Part shown: in pieces, positions 9,176 through 18,807 of the stretch
Layout: every line of letters starts with the position of its first letter
Position numbering within the stretch: the first letter of the stretch is position 1
DNA from: Syntrophaceae bacterium
GTDB taxonomy: Bacteria > Desulfobacterota > Syntrophia > Syntrophales > UBA2192
Direction of reading: 5' to 3'
NCBI GenBank assembly: GCA_013177795.1
Contig: JABLXY010000001.1
Coordinates: 558,001 to 622,000, forward strand
DNA length: 64,000 bases
The notes under the pieces: generated by a model
What the model was told of the DNA's origin: nothing
What the model saw: only the letters and a program-made list of their open reading frames with translations
The model's database searches: none
Position numbers and translations under genes: made by a program

Positions 9176-10144
9176 ATGAAACGAGCATTCCTGTGCGTCG
9201 CGGCCGTCATGCTCGTCCTCGCTCTGGCACACGGGGACGACGCCCTGGCACAACGGAAGACCTTCCTCACGCTCTCGTCGGGCAGCCCCGGGGGCGTCTA
9301 TTACCCGCTGGGCGGCGGCATGGCGGTCATCATCGAAAAGACCGTGGAAGGGTTCCGCTGCGCATCGGAATCGACGGGCGCCTCCGTCGAGAACAGCCGT
9401 CTCGTCGGCAACGGCGAATCGGACATGGGCATGGTCATGGGCAGCATCGCCTACAACGCCGTGGAGGGCAAGGACCCCTTCAAGGAGAAGCTGCCCCTCG
9501 TGGCCCTGTTCCAGATGTACCCCGCCCCGGAGCACATCGTGACGACGAAGCAGTCGGGGATCAAGTCCATCAGGGACCTCAAGGGCAAGAAGGTATCGAT
9601 CGACGTGCCCGGCAGCGGCTGCGCCAACATGGCCCGGATCATCCTCGAGGAGCACGGCTTTGTGCTCAACAAGGACGTGACCATCGCGAATCTCTCCCAG
9701 AACGAGTCCGTCCAGGCCCTCAAGGACGGTGTCGTCGACGCCGTATTCTTCAACTTCGCCTACCCCGGCGCCGCGGTCCTCGACCTGGCGGCCTCGCGGG
9801 ACATTGTCCTGATCCCCATCGAAAAGGCCATGGCCGACCGCATCATCAAGAAGCACCCCTACTACATCCGCATCGCCATCCCGGCCAAGACCTACCCGGG
9901 GCAGGACCGTGAAATCCTCTGCCTCGGCGACTCCAACGTGCTCGTGGCCAACAAGAAGATGCCCAATGACGTTGCCTACAAGATCACCAAGGCGATCTTC
10001 AGCAACGTCAAGGAGGGCAAGTATGCGCTCGTCAACATCCACCCGATCGCCGCGCAGCTGACGCCCGCGAACGCCGTCAACAGCCCGATCGCCCTGCACC
10101 CGGGCGCCGTGCAGTACTTCAAGGAAATCAAGGCACTCAAGTGA
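9176..10144 (+). CDS. TAXI-family TRAP transporter substrate-binding protein
   Basis: Periplasmic receptor of 322 aa with a signal peptide (MKRAFLCVAAVMLVLALAHG, cleavage probably after DDALA). The mature N-terminus carries the TAXI hallmark LTLSSGSPGGVYYPLGGGMA, followed by ESTGASVENSRLVGNGESDM. It delivers an organic acid or amino acid to the fused permease at 10675. The substrate cannot be told from sequence. GGAGGTGGAATC precedes the ATG at 9176. The longer frame from 9080 lacks a signal peptide start. It is the first gene of a three-gene transporter operon. Confidence 0.92.
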   Translation: MKRAFLCVAAVMLVLALAHGDDALAQRKTFLTLSSGSPGGVYYPLGGGMAVIIEKTVEGFRCASESTGASVENSRLVGNGESDMGMVMGSIAYNAVEGKDPFKEKLPLVALFQMYPAPEHIVTTKQSGIKSIRDLKGKKVSIDVPGSGCANMARIILEEHGFVLNKDVTIANLSQNESVQALKDGVVDAVFFNFAYPGAAVLDLAASRDIVLIPIEKAMADRIIKKHPYYIRIAIPAKTYPGQDREILCLGDSNVLVANKKMPNDVAYKITKAIFSNVKEGKYALVNIHPIAAQLTPANAVNSPIALHPGAVQYFKEIKALK

Positions 10145-10662
10145 TGTCCCGGGGCCCGGCCGGTTCGACACCGGCCGGGCTTTCCCTGCCCATGGTCCGA
10201 CGGCTCGCCATCGCCGCTCTCGCGGCGGCTTTCTGGATGCCTCTCCCCGCCCGGGCGGCGGAGTGTGCGCCGGGCTTTATCTTCGAAATCGTGCGCCACC
10301 CGGAGGGCCGCCTTTTGTGGCAGCTGCCCGTGGCGCCGGGAGACCTCCTGGTGCTCGACTACACGCACTCATCCGACGGGACCCCCGTGCGGGACATCGT
10401 CCAGGTCGGGCAGGACGGCCACCTGGTGATCCTGGAAGAGCAGTACATGTGGTATGGATCGGGGCTGGAATCGCACCCGCAGGCCGCCATCTCCTTCGAG
10501 GGGGAGCGGACGCGGGTCGCGGTGAACCGGCGTCTGCCGCATTTGCTGATCCGGGTCGGACGCGTCTCGAACCCGGTGATCCGATGCGGCGACGCGGGGG
10601 TCGCCCTGGCGGACCTGGCGCCGGGCGGGAGCCTCCTTCAGATGCGCCTCATGAAACGGTAG
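10144..10662 (+). CDS. DUF1850 protein linked to TAXI-TRAP
   Basis: Predicted 172 aa, exported (MVRRLAIAALAAAFWMPLPARA from residue 17). The mature part has the DUF1850 pattern: LLWQLPVAPGDLLVLDYTHS, TPVRDIVQV, YMWYGSGLESHP and LLIRVGR. The ATG overlaps the stop of the receptor gene (TGATG), so translation is coupled. A GTG three bases earlier is an alternative start. DUF1850 proteins are commonly encoded between TAXI receptors and their fused permeases. Their function is unknown. Confidence 0.85.
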   Translation: MSRGPAGSTPAGLSLPMVRRLAIAALAAAFWMPLPARAAECAPGFIFEIVRHPEGRLLWQLPVAPGDLLVLDYTHSSDGTPVRDIVQVGQDGHLVILEEQYMWYGSGLESHPQAAISFEGERTRVAVNRRLPHLLIRVGRVSNPVIRCGDAGVALADLAPGGSLLQMRLMKR

Positions 10663-10674
10663 GATCGACATCGC

Positions 10675-12663
10675 ATGGCGGAGATCGAAAAAACGCTGCA
10701 GCACGAATTCGAGGAAGAGAGGAAGCGCGGGCAGGAAATTCTCGAGAAGTTCGAGCGCGTCCGCACCTACAGCGGCCCGGCCGGTGTTTTGCTCGCGGCA
10801 TTCGCCGTCGCCGCAAGCCTCTACCATCTCTACTACGCCTACGCGCACCCCTTCTTCGCCCTCGATCACCGGGCCCTGCACTGGTTTTTCATGTCCATCC
10901 TCATCTTCGCGCTCTACCCCCTGTCGAAGACGCGCTCGCCCTGGACCCGCATGTCTGTCCTCGATGCGGTCCTCATGATCGCTTCGGGCGCCATCTGCGT
11001 CTGGCTCTTTATCGAGTCGACGCCGATCATGAACCGGGCGGGTTCCTACGCGACCCTGGACGTGGTCATGGGAAGTCTGTTGGTCCTGATCGTCCTGGAG
11101 GCCTCGAGACGCTCGACGGGCCTCTCCGTCACGCTGATTGCCGTGGTATTCATCCTCTACGCCCTGCTCGGCCCCTGGCTGCCCGACGTCATCTCGCACA
11201 AGGGCTACAGCATCAAGCGCCTCTCGACCTACCTCGCGCTCTCCACGGATGGGATCTTCGGGGTCCCGATCGGGGTCTCGGCCAACTTCATCCTGCTGTT
11301 CATCCTGTACGGGACGCTGCTGCGCAAGACGGGGGCGGGCGAGTTCTTCACGGACATCGCCTTTGCCCTCACGGGGTGGACGCGGGGCGGCCCGGCAAAG
11401 GCGGCCGTCGTGTCGAGCACGTTCTTCGGCATGATCTCGGGAAGCTCCGTGGCCAACACGGTCACGACGGGATCGTTCACGATCCCCCTGATGAAGAGGA
11501 CGGGGTATCCTGCACACTTCGCCGCGGGCGTCGAGGCCTCGGCATCGACGATGGGGCAGATCATGCCGCCCGTGATGGGCGCCGCCGCGTTCATCATGGC
11601 GGAGTTTCTCGGCATCCCCTACTTCAAGGTCTGTGTCGCCGCGTTCATCCCCGCGACGCTCTCCTTTTTCGCCACGTTCATGCAGGTCCATTTCCGGGCC
11701 GTCTCGCTCGGCCTCCAAGGGCTGCCCAAGTCCGAGCTGCCGAGCATCCGCCATACCCTGATCCGGGGCTGGCACCACCTGTTCTCCGTCTTCGCCCTCA
11801 TCGCCTTCCTCATGGAGGACTATTCGCCGGAGCGGGCCGTCTTCTGGGCCATCGCCGTGACGATCCTCACGTCGCTGCTTATGACGATCGCAAGGAAGGA
11901 GTCCCTGAAGGCGTTCGGCCTGTCCATTCTCGACGGGCTGAAGGAAGGCGCGATCGGGTCGGTCCAGGTCGCCGCCGCGTGCGCTGCGGCGGGGATCATC
12001 ATCGGGAGCATCACCATGACGGGGCTGGGCCTGAAGTTCTCGTCCTTCGTCGTCGACGCCGCCCAGGGCCACCTGTTCCTGGCCCTGCCCTTCACCATGA
12101 TCGCCTGCCTGTTCCTGGGCATGGGGGTCCCGACGACGGCGCAGTACATCATCATCACCTCCCTGGTGGCGCCGGCGCTCGCCGAGATGGGGGTCCTCGC
12201 CATCGCCGCACACCTCTTCATCCTCTACTTCGGCACCCGGGCCGACATCACGCCCCCCGTCGCCCTGGCGGCGTATGCCGGGGCGGGGATCGCCCAGTCG
12301 GATCCGTGGAAGACGGGGCTTGCGGCCTTTCAGCTCGGCATCGCGGGCTTTATCATCCCCTTCATGTTCGTTTATGCACCGGAATTGCTGATGATCGGGA
12401 GCTGGCCCGGCATCTTCCTGGCGGTCTGCACGGCGATACTCGGCGTCGTGTGCCTCGCGGCCGCCGTGCAGGGCTGCCTGATGATCCCGGCTGTGTGGCA
12501 CGAGAGGATCGCCCTGATGGCGGCCGCCCTGCTCCTGATCAAGCCGGGATGGATGACGGATCTTGCCGGGCTGATCGTCTTCCTGCTCGCCCTGCTCTCG
12601 CAGACGCTGAGGAAGAGGAGAGACGGCGGGCCGCCTGCGCAGGGCCAAGCCCGGCAGGCGTGA
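10675..12663 (+). CDS. TRAP transporter fused permease, TAXI type (4TM/12TM)
   Basis: Integral membrane protein of 662 aa that combines the small DctQ-like and large DctM-like subunits. It has a charged cytoplasmic N-terminus (residues 1-35), then many hydrophobic segments. Characteristic stretches are ANFILLFILYGTLLRKTGAGEFF, GGPAKAAVVSSTFFGMISGS, VANTVTTGSFTIPLMKRTGY and MGVPTTAQYIIITSLVAPAL (conserved regions). It imports the ligand bound by the TAXI receptor with the sodium or proton gradient. The gene ends 37 bp before the GH13 gene. Confidence 0.93.
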   Translation: MAEIEKTLQHEFEEERKRGQEILEKFERVRTYSGPAGVLLAAFAVAASLYHLYYAYAHPFFALDHRALHWFFMSILIFALYPLSKTRSPWTRMSVLDAVLMIASGAICVWLFIESTPIMNRAGSYATLDVVMGSLLVLIVLEASRRSTGLSVTLIAVVFILYALLGPWLPDVISHKGYSIKRLSTYLALSTDGIFGVPIGVSANFILLFILYGTLLRKTGAGEFFTDIAFALTGWTRGGPAKAAVVSSTFFGMISGSSVANTVTTGSFTIPLMKRTGYPAHFAAGVEASASTMGQIMPPVMGAAAFIMAEFLGIPYFKVCVAAFIPATLSFFATFMQVHFRAVSLGLQGLPKSELPSIRHTLIRGWHHLFSVFALIAFLMEDYSPERAVFWAIAVTILTSLLMTIARKESLKAFGLSILDGLKEGAIGSVQVAAACAAAGIIIGSITMTGLGLKFSSFVVDAAQGHLFLALPFTMIACLFLGMGVPTTAQYIIITSLVAPALAEMGVLAIAAHLFILYFGTRADITPPVALAAYAGAGIAQSDPWKTGLAAFQLGIAGFIIPFMFVYAPELLMIGSWPGIFLAVCTAILGVVCLAAAVQGCLMIPAVWHERIALMAAALLLIKPGWMTDLAGLIVFLLALLSQTLRKRRDGGPPAQGQARQA

Positions 12664-12700
12664 CATCGAACCGAATTCCCATGTCGAGAGAGCGGCCGCA

Positions 12701-14170
12701 ATGCCCGTGCTGCCCGAAGAGCCCCTGATCTACGAGATCAACGCCTGGGCCTGGCTCGAAGAATTGAGCCGCAGGCGCGGAAAGCCCGTCACCCTGGCGA
12801 CCGTCCCGCCGGAGGAATGGGAAGCCGTCGCCTCCCTCGGTTTCGATGCCGTCTGGCTCATGGGCGTCTGGCGCAGGAGCCCCGCCGGGGCGAGGCTGGC
12901 CCGGGGCCTGCCGCCGCTCCTCGAGGAGTGCCGCAGGATCCTGCCGGACTTCACACCCGACGATATCCCGGGATCCCCTTACTGCGTGCGTGCCTACACC
13001 GTGGACGAGCACCTCGGGGGCCCCGACGGGCTCGCAGCGGCGCGCAGGGCCCTTGCACGATGCGGGCTCGGCCTGATCCTGGATTTCGTGCCGAACCACG
13101 TGGCCCAGGACCACGACTGGGTGCGGGAACACCCCGAGTTCATGATCCAGGGCGACGCAACGGACCTGATCCGGGCGCCGCGGGAGTTTTTCCAGTCGGG
13201 CGGACGGGTCTTCGCATGCGGCCGTGACCCCAACTACCCCCCCTGGCAGGACGTGGCCCAGCTCAACGCCTTTCACCCCGGGCTCCGGGAAGCGGCTGCC
13301 GGGGCGCTGCTGGGCGTCGCGGACCAGTGCGACGGGGTGCGCTGCGACATGGCCATGCTCCTCATCAACCGCATCTTCCGCATGACCTGGGGAGAACGCG
13401 CCGGCAGGGAGCCCCGGGAGGAATACTGGCCCGAGATCATCGGCACCGTCCGCAAGCGCCGGCCGGGCTTCGTCTTCATCGCCGAAGCCTACTGGGACCT
13501 GGAGCGGGAGCTCCAGCAGCAGGGTTTCGACTACTGTTACGACAAGCGCCTCTACGACAGGCTCCTGCACGAGTCAGCCGAGGCAGTCCGACTTCACCTC
13601 TCCGGCGAGGCCGCATACCAGCGCGGGCTGCTGCGCTTCATCGAGAACCACGACGAGGCGCGGGCCGCATCGGCCTTCGGTCCCGCGAGGGGGAGGGCCG
13701 CCGCGGTCGTCATTGCAACGCTGCCGGGCGCGAGGCTGTTTCACGACGGCCAGCTCGAAGGACGTACAGTGAAACTGCCGGTCCAGCTCGGCCGCAGGCC
13801 CGACGAGGCCCCGGATCCCTCCCTGCGGGGCTTCTACGGTGCGCTCCTCCAGGCCGTGCGCAGCGCGGCACTGCGCGGCGGCGCATGGGCACCCTGCGAG
13901 ATCTCCGGCTGGCCCGACAACCAAAGCTGCGGGAACCTCGTTTCCTGGAGATGGCAAACGGCAGACAGGCGCACCCTCATCGTCGTGAACCTGTCGGGCG
14001 TCCCGTCCCAGGGGCGCGTCCGGATGCCCGGCCTGATGCTTGCCGGACGCACCTGGCGACTGATGGATTTGATGTCAGGGGATGTCTTCGAGAGGGACGG
14101 CGATGAAATGACGGACCCGGGGCTGTTTGTGGACCTGCCGCCGTGGGGCTACCATTTCCTGGAGTTCTGA
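12701..14170 (+). CDS. Alpha-amylase family (GH13) glycoside hydrolase
   Basis: Cytoplasmic 489-aa protein, no signal peptide. GH13 motifs in order: DFVPNHVAQDHDW (region I), GVRCDMAML (region II, nucleophile Asp), FIAEAYWD (region III, acid/base Glu) and FIENHDEAR (region IV, transition-state Asp). All three catalytic carboxylates are present. The extreme N-terminus LIYEINAWAWLEELSRR is typical of uncharacterised bacterial GH13 members near glycogen genes. malQ is at 24962 in the same window. The substrate (probably an alpha-glucan or short malto-oligosaccharide) is inferred. Confidence 0.85.
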   Translation: MPVLPEEPLIYEINAWAWLEELSRRRGKPVTLATVPPEEWEAVASLGFDAVWLMGVWRRSPAGARLARGLPPLLEECRRILPDFTPDDIPGSPYCVRAYTVDEHLGGPDGLAAARRALARCGLGLILDFVPNHVAQDHDWVREHPEFMIQGDATDLIRAPREFFQSGGRVFACGRDPNYPPWQDVAQLNAFHPGLREAAAGALLGVADQCDGVRCDMAMLLINRIFRMTWGERAGREPREEYWPEIIGTVRKRRPGFVFIAEAYWDLERELQQQGFDYCYDKRLYDRLLHESAEAVRLHLSGEAAYQRGLLRFIENHDEARAASAFGPARGRAAAVVIATLPGARLFHDGQLEGRTVKLPVQLGRRPDEAPDPSLRGFYGALLQAVRSAALRGGAWAPCEISGWPDNQSCGNLVSWRWQTADRRTLIVVNLSGVPSQGRVRMPGLMLAGRTWRLMDLMSGDVFERDGDEMTDPGLFVDLPPWGYHFLEF

Positions 14171-14192
14171 GGTGTGCAGCGGACGCTTCCTT

Positions 14193-14224
14193 GCCTTTCG
14201 CCTTTCGCCTTTCGCCTTTCGCCT
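14193..14224. repeat. Heptamer tandem repeat (GCCTTTC)x4.5
   Basis: Four complete GCCTTTC units and a partial fifth, between the convergent ends of the GH13 gene and hisF. Its reverse complement GGCGAAAGGC reappears near 63421. Confidence 0.85.
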
Positions 14225-14229
14225 GTCCC

Positions 14230-15018
14230 TTACCACACCTCCCGCACCTTCACGCCGTTGCCGGAGAGGTATTCCTTGAGTTCGGCGATCGTGTAGGTGC
14301 CGTAATGCACGATGGAGGCGATGAGGGCCGCGTCGGCCTTTGCCTTCGTGAGGACGTCGAGCAGGTGCTCTTTCCTGCCCGCCCCTCCCGACGCGATAAC
14401 GGGGATATTTACATTCGTCGCGATCAGGTGCGTCAGATCCAACTCGTAGCCGTCGAGGGTCCCGTCGGCGTCGATCGAGTTCAGACAGATCTCGCCGGCT
14501 CCGAGGCTCTCGGCTTCCTTCGCCCACCAGAGGGCGTCGATCCCCATGCTCTTCCGGCCGCCCTGGATGACGATCTCGTAGCCCGATGGGATCCTCGCGC
14601 TTCTCTCGACCCTCTTGACGTCCATCCCCAGGACGATGCACTGGCTTCCGAACGCCACGGCGCCCTCGGAGATAATGCCCGGGTTCTCCACGGCCCCGGA
14701 GTTGACGCTGACCTTTTCCGCTCCCGCCAGGATGACCCTGCGCATGTCCTCGAGGGTCCGGATGCCCCCGCCCACCGAGAAGGGGATGAAGATCGTCTCG
14801 GCGACGCGCTGCACCACGTCGATCATGATGTCCCGCCCCTCCGACGAGGCCGTGATGTCGTAGAAGACGATCTCGTCGGCCCCCTGCTCATAGTAGCGGC
14901 GCGCCGCCTCGACCGGGTCGCCGATGTCGACGTTGCCCTTGAACTTGACCCCCTTCGTGAGCTTGCCGTCCCGCACGTCGAGGCAGGGAATGATGCGCTT
15001 ACTGAGCATATCGGCCAT
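14230..15018 (-). CDS. hisF: Imidazole glycerol phosphate synthase, cyclase subunit
   Basis: TIM-barrel cyclase of 262 aa that joins with HisH to make imidazole glycerol phosphate and AICAR in histidine synthesis. It has [20 protein letters not shown] (catalytic Asp of CLDV), [22 protein letters not shown] (second catalytic Asp) and PVIASGGAG phosphate-binding motifs. It overlaps the 3' end of hisH by 20 nt, so the two are translationally coupled. Confidence 0.96.
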   Translation of the reverse strand: MADMLSKRIIPCLDVRDGKLTKGVKFKGNVDIGDPVEAARRYYEQGADEIVFYDITASSEGRDIMIDVVQRVAETIFIPFSVGGGIRTLEDMRRVILAGAEKVSVNSGAVENPGIISEGAVAFGSQCIVLGMDVKRVERSARIPSGYEIVIQGGRKSMGIDALWWAKEAESLGAGEICLNSIDADGTLDGYELDLTHLIATNVNIPVIASGGAGRKEHLLDVLTKAKADAALIASIVHYGTYTIAELKEYLSGNGVKVREVW

Positions 15019-15637
15019 CCCAACGGCTGAAGTTTTCCAGGATCGCGAGGCCGAAGCGCCCGCTCTTCTCGGGGTGGAACTGGACCGCGACGAGATTGCG
15101 TCTCGCTATGGCCGAGGCAAAGCGGATCCCGTATGCCGTCTCGCCGGCCACGTCATCACCGTTCCGCGGTGCGGGGTAATAGGAGTGCACGAAGTAGAAC
15201 TCGGCGTTCTCCGGCAGGCCGGCGAACACCGGGTGGCCGCGCCGGAAAGCGACACGGTTCCACCCCATGTGGGGGATCTTGAGGGGGTCGCCCCCCTCGC
15301 GCATGTCCGCGGGGAAGCGCCTGACTGCGCCGGGGATGATCCCCAGGCAATCGGTCCGGTTGTCCTCCTCGCTGTATTCGAAGATGACCTGCGTGCCCAG
15401 GCATATGCCGAGCAGCGGCTTTCCGGAGTCGAACAGCCCGCGGATGCAGCGGTCCAGCCCCGTTTCCCGGAGATTCCGCATGGCCTCCCCCGCGGCGCCG
15501 ACGCCGGGGAAGACGACCCGCTCGGCGCTGCTCAGGACATCGGGGCGGTTCGTGATGACGCAGGGAACGCCGAGGCTCTGGAGGGCGCGGGCGACGCTCG
15601 TCAAATTGCCCGCCCGGTAGTCGACGATGGCGATCAT
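14999..15637 (-). CDS. hisH: Imidazole glycerol phosphate synthase, glutaminase subunit
   Basis: Class I glutamine amidotransferase of 212 aa that feeds ammonia to HisF. The start [15 protein letters not shown] is the family N-terminus, so the longer frame to 15808 is rejected. The nucleophile elbow is [10 protein letters not shown], and the His/Glu pair is in [11 protein letters not shown]. The oxyanion strand is [20 protein letters not shown] promoter lies about 35-60 bp upstream on the minus strand. Only hisH and hisF are here; other his genes are outside the window. Confidence 0.95.
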   Translation of the reverse strand: MIAIVDYRAGNLTSVARALQSLGVPCVITNRPDVLSSAERVVFPGVGAAGEAMRNLRETGLDRCIRGLFDSGKPLLGICLGTQVIFEYSEEDNRTDCLGIIPGAVRRFPADMREGGDPLKIPHMGWNRVAFRRGHPVFAGLPENAEFYFVHSYYPAPRNGDDVAGETAYGIRFASAIARRNLVAVQFHPEKSGRFGLAILENFSRWDGRYAQ

Positions 15638-15670
15638 GACCGTATCGATTCCTCGTATTGACGATGACGG

Positions 15671-15699
15671 ACTATAGCGCAAGAGAACCGGAAAATCAA
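15671..15699 (-). promoter_or_regulatory. Sigma-70 type promoter of hisHF
   Basis: Read on the minus strand: TTGATT, 17-bp spacer, TATAGT. The -10 hexamer TATAGT is also used at the AOR operons, suggesting a genome-wide preference. Confidence 0.55.
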
Positions 15700-15729
15700 T
15701 GCCCGCGGGCATTTTGGGGGAAAAAAACC

Positions 15730-15758
15730 TTGACCCGTCCATTCTGAGCGGATAAAAT
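15730..15758 (+). promoter_or_regulatory. Sigma-70 type promoter divergent from hisHF
   Basis: TTGACC, 17-bp spacer, TAAAAT. It would give a leader of about 165 nt before the small gene at 15932. Confidence 0.5.
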
Positions 15759-15931
15759 TTCATAGGGGATTTTTTCTCGGGTCGCGATTCACTGCCCGAT
15801 CGATGCACCTTCCTCCCCTTGGCCTGCGCGTTGTTTGCCCTTTCCGCACCCGATCCCCGCGGTCACCGGTCCCCCGGGCGTAACGATCCCGTAACCCGTT
15901 TCAACGATCAGATTCGAAAGGAGGTCCGGCC

Positions 15932-16156
15932 ATGCTGCAGAATCACGATTACAACCTACTCGAAACGATCACGATCATCGCCCGAAGCATCTACCGGTAC
16001 GACACGTACATGAAGGACCTGGACAAGGTGAAGTGCGAAACCTGCCGGAAGCTCTGGCAGGAGTTCCATGAGCAGAGGAAGAGGGAACTGGCCATGCTCC
16101 TCGAGGAGCTGCGCTCCCATGTCGAAGGCGGGATGATGACGATCGAGAAGACCTGA
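15932..16156 (+). CDS. Small hypothetical protein with a CxxC motif
   Basis: Predicted 74 aa, preceded by a very strong AAAGGAGGT ribosome site 9 bp from the ATG, which argues that it is a real gene. It is largely helical and charged (YMKDLDKVKCETCRKLWQEF, then HEQRKRELAMLLEELRSHVE). One CETC pair could bind metal or form a disulfide. There is no signal peptide and I recognise no family. Confidence 0.65.
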   Translation: MLQNHDYNLLETITIIARSIYRYDTYMKDLDKVKCETCRKLWQEFHEQRKRELAMLLEELRSHVEGGMMTIEKT

Positions 16157-16227
16157 GGGCAGGCGCCGGGGGTGGCAAGGCGCATCCCGTGCCGTGCGCC
16201 GCAGGCCAGGCATGTGGCGGGTCCGCA

Positions 16228-17319
16228 TCAGCTCTCCGAGAGCTCCCGGATCCGGTCCACGTCTTCCTTCCGGGCCACCAGGGTCCGGTTGCCCGAACGC
16301 ACGACGACGAGGCCTTCGACGCCGATCAGGGCCACCGTCTCTTCCGGAATCTCGCAGAAGACGAGGTTGCCCGCGGCGTCAAGGGCCTTCAGCCGGCCCC
16401 TGAAGGCGTTTTGACCTGGATCCGAGGGAAGCAGATCGCGCACGGCAAGCCAGCCCCCCACGTCCCTCCAGGAAAACCGGGCGGATACGCAGCGCAGCGG
16501 GGTCCGGGTCTTCTCCATGACCCCGTAGTCGATGGAAATGGGGCGGATGGCGGAAAAGGCCTTCTCGAGGGCTTCCTGCCACTGCGGGGTCCCGTCGGAC
16601 CCGCCGAGCGGCTCGAAGGCATCGGCGTGCCCCGGCAGCCAGGTCCGAATCTCCCGCAGGATCGCCGAGGCCCTCCAGACGAACATGCCCGAGTTCCAGA
16701 GGAAACGCCCCGAGTCCACGTAGCGCCGGGCCGTCTCGAGATCGGGCTTTTCCTTGAATCGCCGGAGCTCGAAATGCTCGATGGCGCCGTCGGCCGCGAG
16801 GGCGGCACCGGTTTCGAGATAGCCGTAGACCGTGGCCGGGTAGGCCGGCCGGATCCCGAAGGTGTAGAAAACGTCGGCGGCGGCGACCTGCCGGGCCGCC
16901 GAGACCAGGTCCTGCTGAAAGAGATCCGCCGGCTCGATCAGGTGATCGGCCGTCAGCGTCAGGATGATGCTGTCGCCGAAACGCTTGCGCACCAGGACGG
17001 CCGCAAGCGCGACGGCGGCCGCCGTGTCGCGGCGGAGCGGCTCGCCGATGACGTGACCGGCCGGCAGCTCCGGGAGCTGCTGCCGGGCCAGCTCGACATG
17101 CGCGGCGTTGGTGAGGAGCAGGATCCGTCCCGGGTCGACCAGTCCCCGCAGCCTGTCAAAACTCATCTGCAGGAGGCTTCGGTCGCCCTGCAGGGTGACG
17201 AACTGCTTGGGCCTCTCAGGGGTGCTCAGCGGCCAGAACCTCGTCCCCATGCCCCCGGCCATGATGACGGCCACAAGACCCTTTTCCAGATCGGACATCC
17301 CCGCCTCCCGTCCCCGCAT
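16228..17319 (-). CDS. manC: Mannose-1-phosphate guanylyltransferase
   Basis: Makes GDP-mannose from mannose-1-phosphate and GTP for surface polysaccharide. The nucleotidyltransferase signature is VAVIMAGGMGTRFWPLSTPE followed by RPKQF. DHLI (metal Asp), RFKEKPD and FLWNSGMF are also present. At 363 aa it lacks the C-terminal phosphomannose isomerase cupin found in two-domain ManC proteins; that domain is the separate gene 3 bp upstream. A second ATG at 17298 (MSDLEKGL) is an equally possible start. Confidence 0.9.
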   Translation of the reverse strand: MRGREAGMSDLEKGLVAVIMAGGMGTRFWPLSTPERPKQFVTLQGDRSLLQMSFDRLRGLVDPGRILLLTNAAHVELARQQLPELPAGHVIGEPLRRDTAAAVALAAVLVRKRFGDSIILTLTADHLIEPADLFQQDLVSAARQVAAADVFYTFGIRPAYPATVYGYLETGAALAADGAIEHFELRRFKEKPDLETARRYVDSGRFLWNSGMFVWRASAILREIRTWLPGHADAFEPLGGSDGTPQWQEALEKAFSAIRPISIDYGVMEKTRTPLRCVSARFSWRDVGGWLAVRDLLPSDPGQNAFRGRLKALDAAGNLVFCEIPEETVALIGVEGLVVVRSGNRTLVARKEDVDRIRELSES

Positions 17320-17322
17320 CCC

Positions 17323-17682
17323 TCAGTCCCTTGAAGCCCGGCCGTAATCGTCTTCGAAGCGCTCGATGTCGCTTTCGTCGAAGGCGTCTCCGGTCTGGAT
17401 CTCCACGATCACCAGTTCCGTCTCCCCCGTGTTCATGACCCGGTGCAGCGAGCCCCTCGGGATGTCGACGGACTGCCCCCTTCGCAGGGTGCATTCCCCG
17501 CCGTCGACCGTCATCCGCGCCTCCCCGGAGATGATCACCCAGTGCTCGTCCCGGTGGCGGTGCCTCTGCAGGCTCAGCCGCTTCCCCGGGTAGACGACGA
17601 TCCGCTTGAGCTTGTGGTGCGCATCCTCCGAAAGGACGCTGAAGTACCCCCAGGGGCGTTCTTCCTTGTGCTGCGAACCCAT
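17323..17682 (-). CDS. Mannose-6-phosphate isomerase-type cupin
   Basis: Predicted 119 aa, matching the type II PMI cupin: RPWGYFSVL, HKLKRIVVYPGKRLSLQRHRHR region, EHWVIISGEA and IPRGSLHRVMNTG. The metal-binding histidines (RHRHRDEHW) are intact. It would interconvert fructose-6-phosphate and mannose-6-phosphate, feeding the ManC encoded immediately downstream. The start at MGSQHKEERPWG is chosen as the family N-terminus; the frame stays open far upstream into the divergent gene, which is not plausible. Confidence 0.85.
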   Translation of the reverse strand: MGSQHKEERPWGYFSVLSEDAHHKLKRIVVYPGKRLSLQRHRHRDEHWVIISGEARMTVDGGECTLRRGQSVDIPRGSLHRVMNTGETELVIVEIQTGDAFDESDIERFEDDYGRASRD

Positions 17683-17847
17683 CACGGAATCATCCCTGAC
17701 GCTCTTGTACCGCCCGGTGTACGGAGCCGGACGCACGCGGAGACGGTAACACATTTCGGGAAGCAGCACCACCCTGTTTTGACTGGACTTTCCTACACGG
17801 CTGTGGAAAGGTGACCGTAATTCCGCACCCGTGGAAAGGAACGCGCC

Positions 17848-18792
17848 ATGAAGATCCTCTTTGCTGCGCCCGAGAAGGCCTGGGGCGGGGTCCTCGGCCT
17901 GCTTCGAGAGGCCCTGCCGGAGCACGAATTCGTGGCCCTCGGGCATTTTGCACCCGAAAGCCTCAAGGGGTATGATGTCGTCATCCCGACGATGTCCCGC
18001 ATCACGGGGCCGCTTCTCGACGGGGCGGACCGGCTGCGCCTGGTCCAGCAGGTCGGCTCCGGGCTGGAAGGGGTCGACATCGAGGCGGCAAAGAAGAGGG
18101 GCATCCGGGTTGCCAACGTCCCGACGGACGCCTGCGGCAACGCCGATTCGGTGGCGGAGCTGGGGATCTATCTCATGATCGGGCTGGCACGGAACGCCCG
18201 GGGCATGGCGGCAAGCTTTGCCGACCGGAAGATCGGAGAGCCGCGCGGAACGACCCTCATGGGGAAGACGGCGGGGATCGTGGGCCTGGGGGGCATCGGG
18301 AAAGCCCTGATCCGGCGGCTGCGCGCACTGGACATGAAGCTCGTCGGAATCAAGCGGGACGCCTCCGGCGCATCCGCCGCGGAGATGGGCCTGGACTGGG
18401 TGGGAGGCCGCGGGGATCTCGAGCGGCTTCTCGGCATGTCGGACTTCGTCGTTCTTTGCCTGCCCCTCACCGCGGAGAGCCGCAATCTGCTCAATGACAG
18501 GACGTTCGCCGCCATGAAGCAGGGCAGTTTCCTCATCAACCTTTCGCGGGGAGGCCTCGTTGACCGGAATGCCCTCGAACACGCGCTCGCCGCAGGCAAA
18601 ATCGCCGGTGCGGGCCTCGACGTGTTCTGGGAGGAGCCGGTCGACCCGGCCGATCCGATCTTCCGGCACAACGTCGTCGTGACCCCGCACGTCGGCGGTT
18701 CGACGGACATCTCCATCGGGGGCATCGCCAGGATCGTGGCCGACAACATCCGCCGGGCCGCCGAGGGGCAGCAGCCCCTCTACGCGAAGTAG
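17848..18792 (+). CDS. D-isomer-specific 2-hydroxyacid dehydrogenase
   Basis: Cytoplasmic NAD(P)-dependent enzyme of 314 aa. The Rossmann motif is GIVGLGGIGKALIRRL. The catalytic Arg is in NLSRGGLVDR, the Glu region in VFWEEPVDPADP, and the catalytic His in TPHVGGSTD. Substrate is uncertain (phosphoglycerate-, glyoxylate- or related acid). GGAAAGGAACGCGCC precedes the ATG. It is convergent with the SOD gene, with 15 bp between stops. Confidence 0.88.
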   Translation: MKILFAAPEKAWGGVLGLLREALPEHEFVALGHFAPESLKGYDVVIPTMSRITGPLLDGADRLRLVQQVGSGLEGVDIEAAKKRGIRVANVPTDACGNADSVAELGIYLMIGLARNARGMAASFADRKIGEPRGTTLMGKTAGIVGLGGIGKALIRRLRALDMKLVGIKRDASGASAAEMGLDWVGGRGDLERLLGMSDFVVLCLPLTAESRNLLNDRTFAAMKQGSFLINLSRGGLVDRNALEHALAAGKIAGAGLDVFWEEPVDPADPIFRHNVVVTPHVGGSTDISIGGIARIVADNIRRAAEGQQPLYAK

Positions 18793-18807
18793 GCGGACGC
18801 CTCCCGG

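Noticed and set aside
10263-12728. 821-codon plus-strand frame over the TRAP genes
   Set aside because: It is out of frame with the DUF1850 and permease genes, has arginine/proline-rich low-complexity composition typical of GC-rich shadow frames, and no ribosome site.
17683-18690. Upstream extension of the cupin gene to 18690 on the minus strand
   Set aside because: It would lie antisense to the whole 2-hydroxyacid dehydrogenase gene; the family N-terminus is at 17682.
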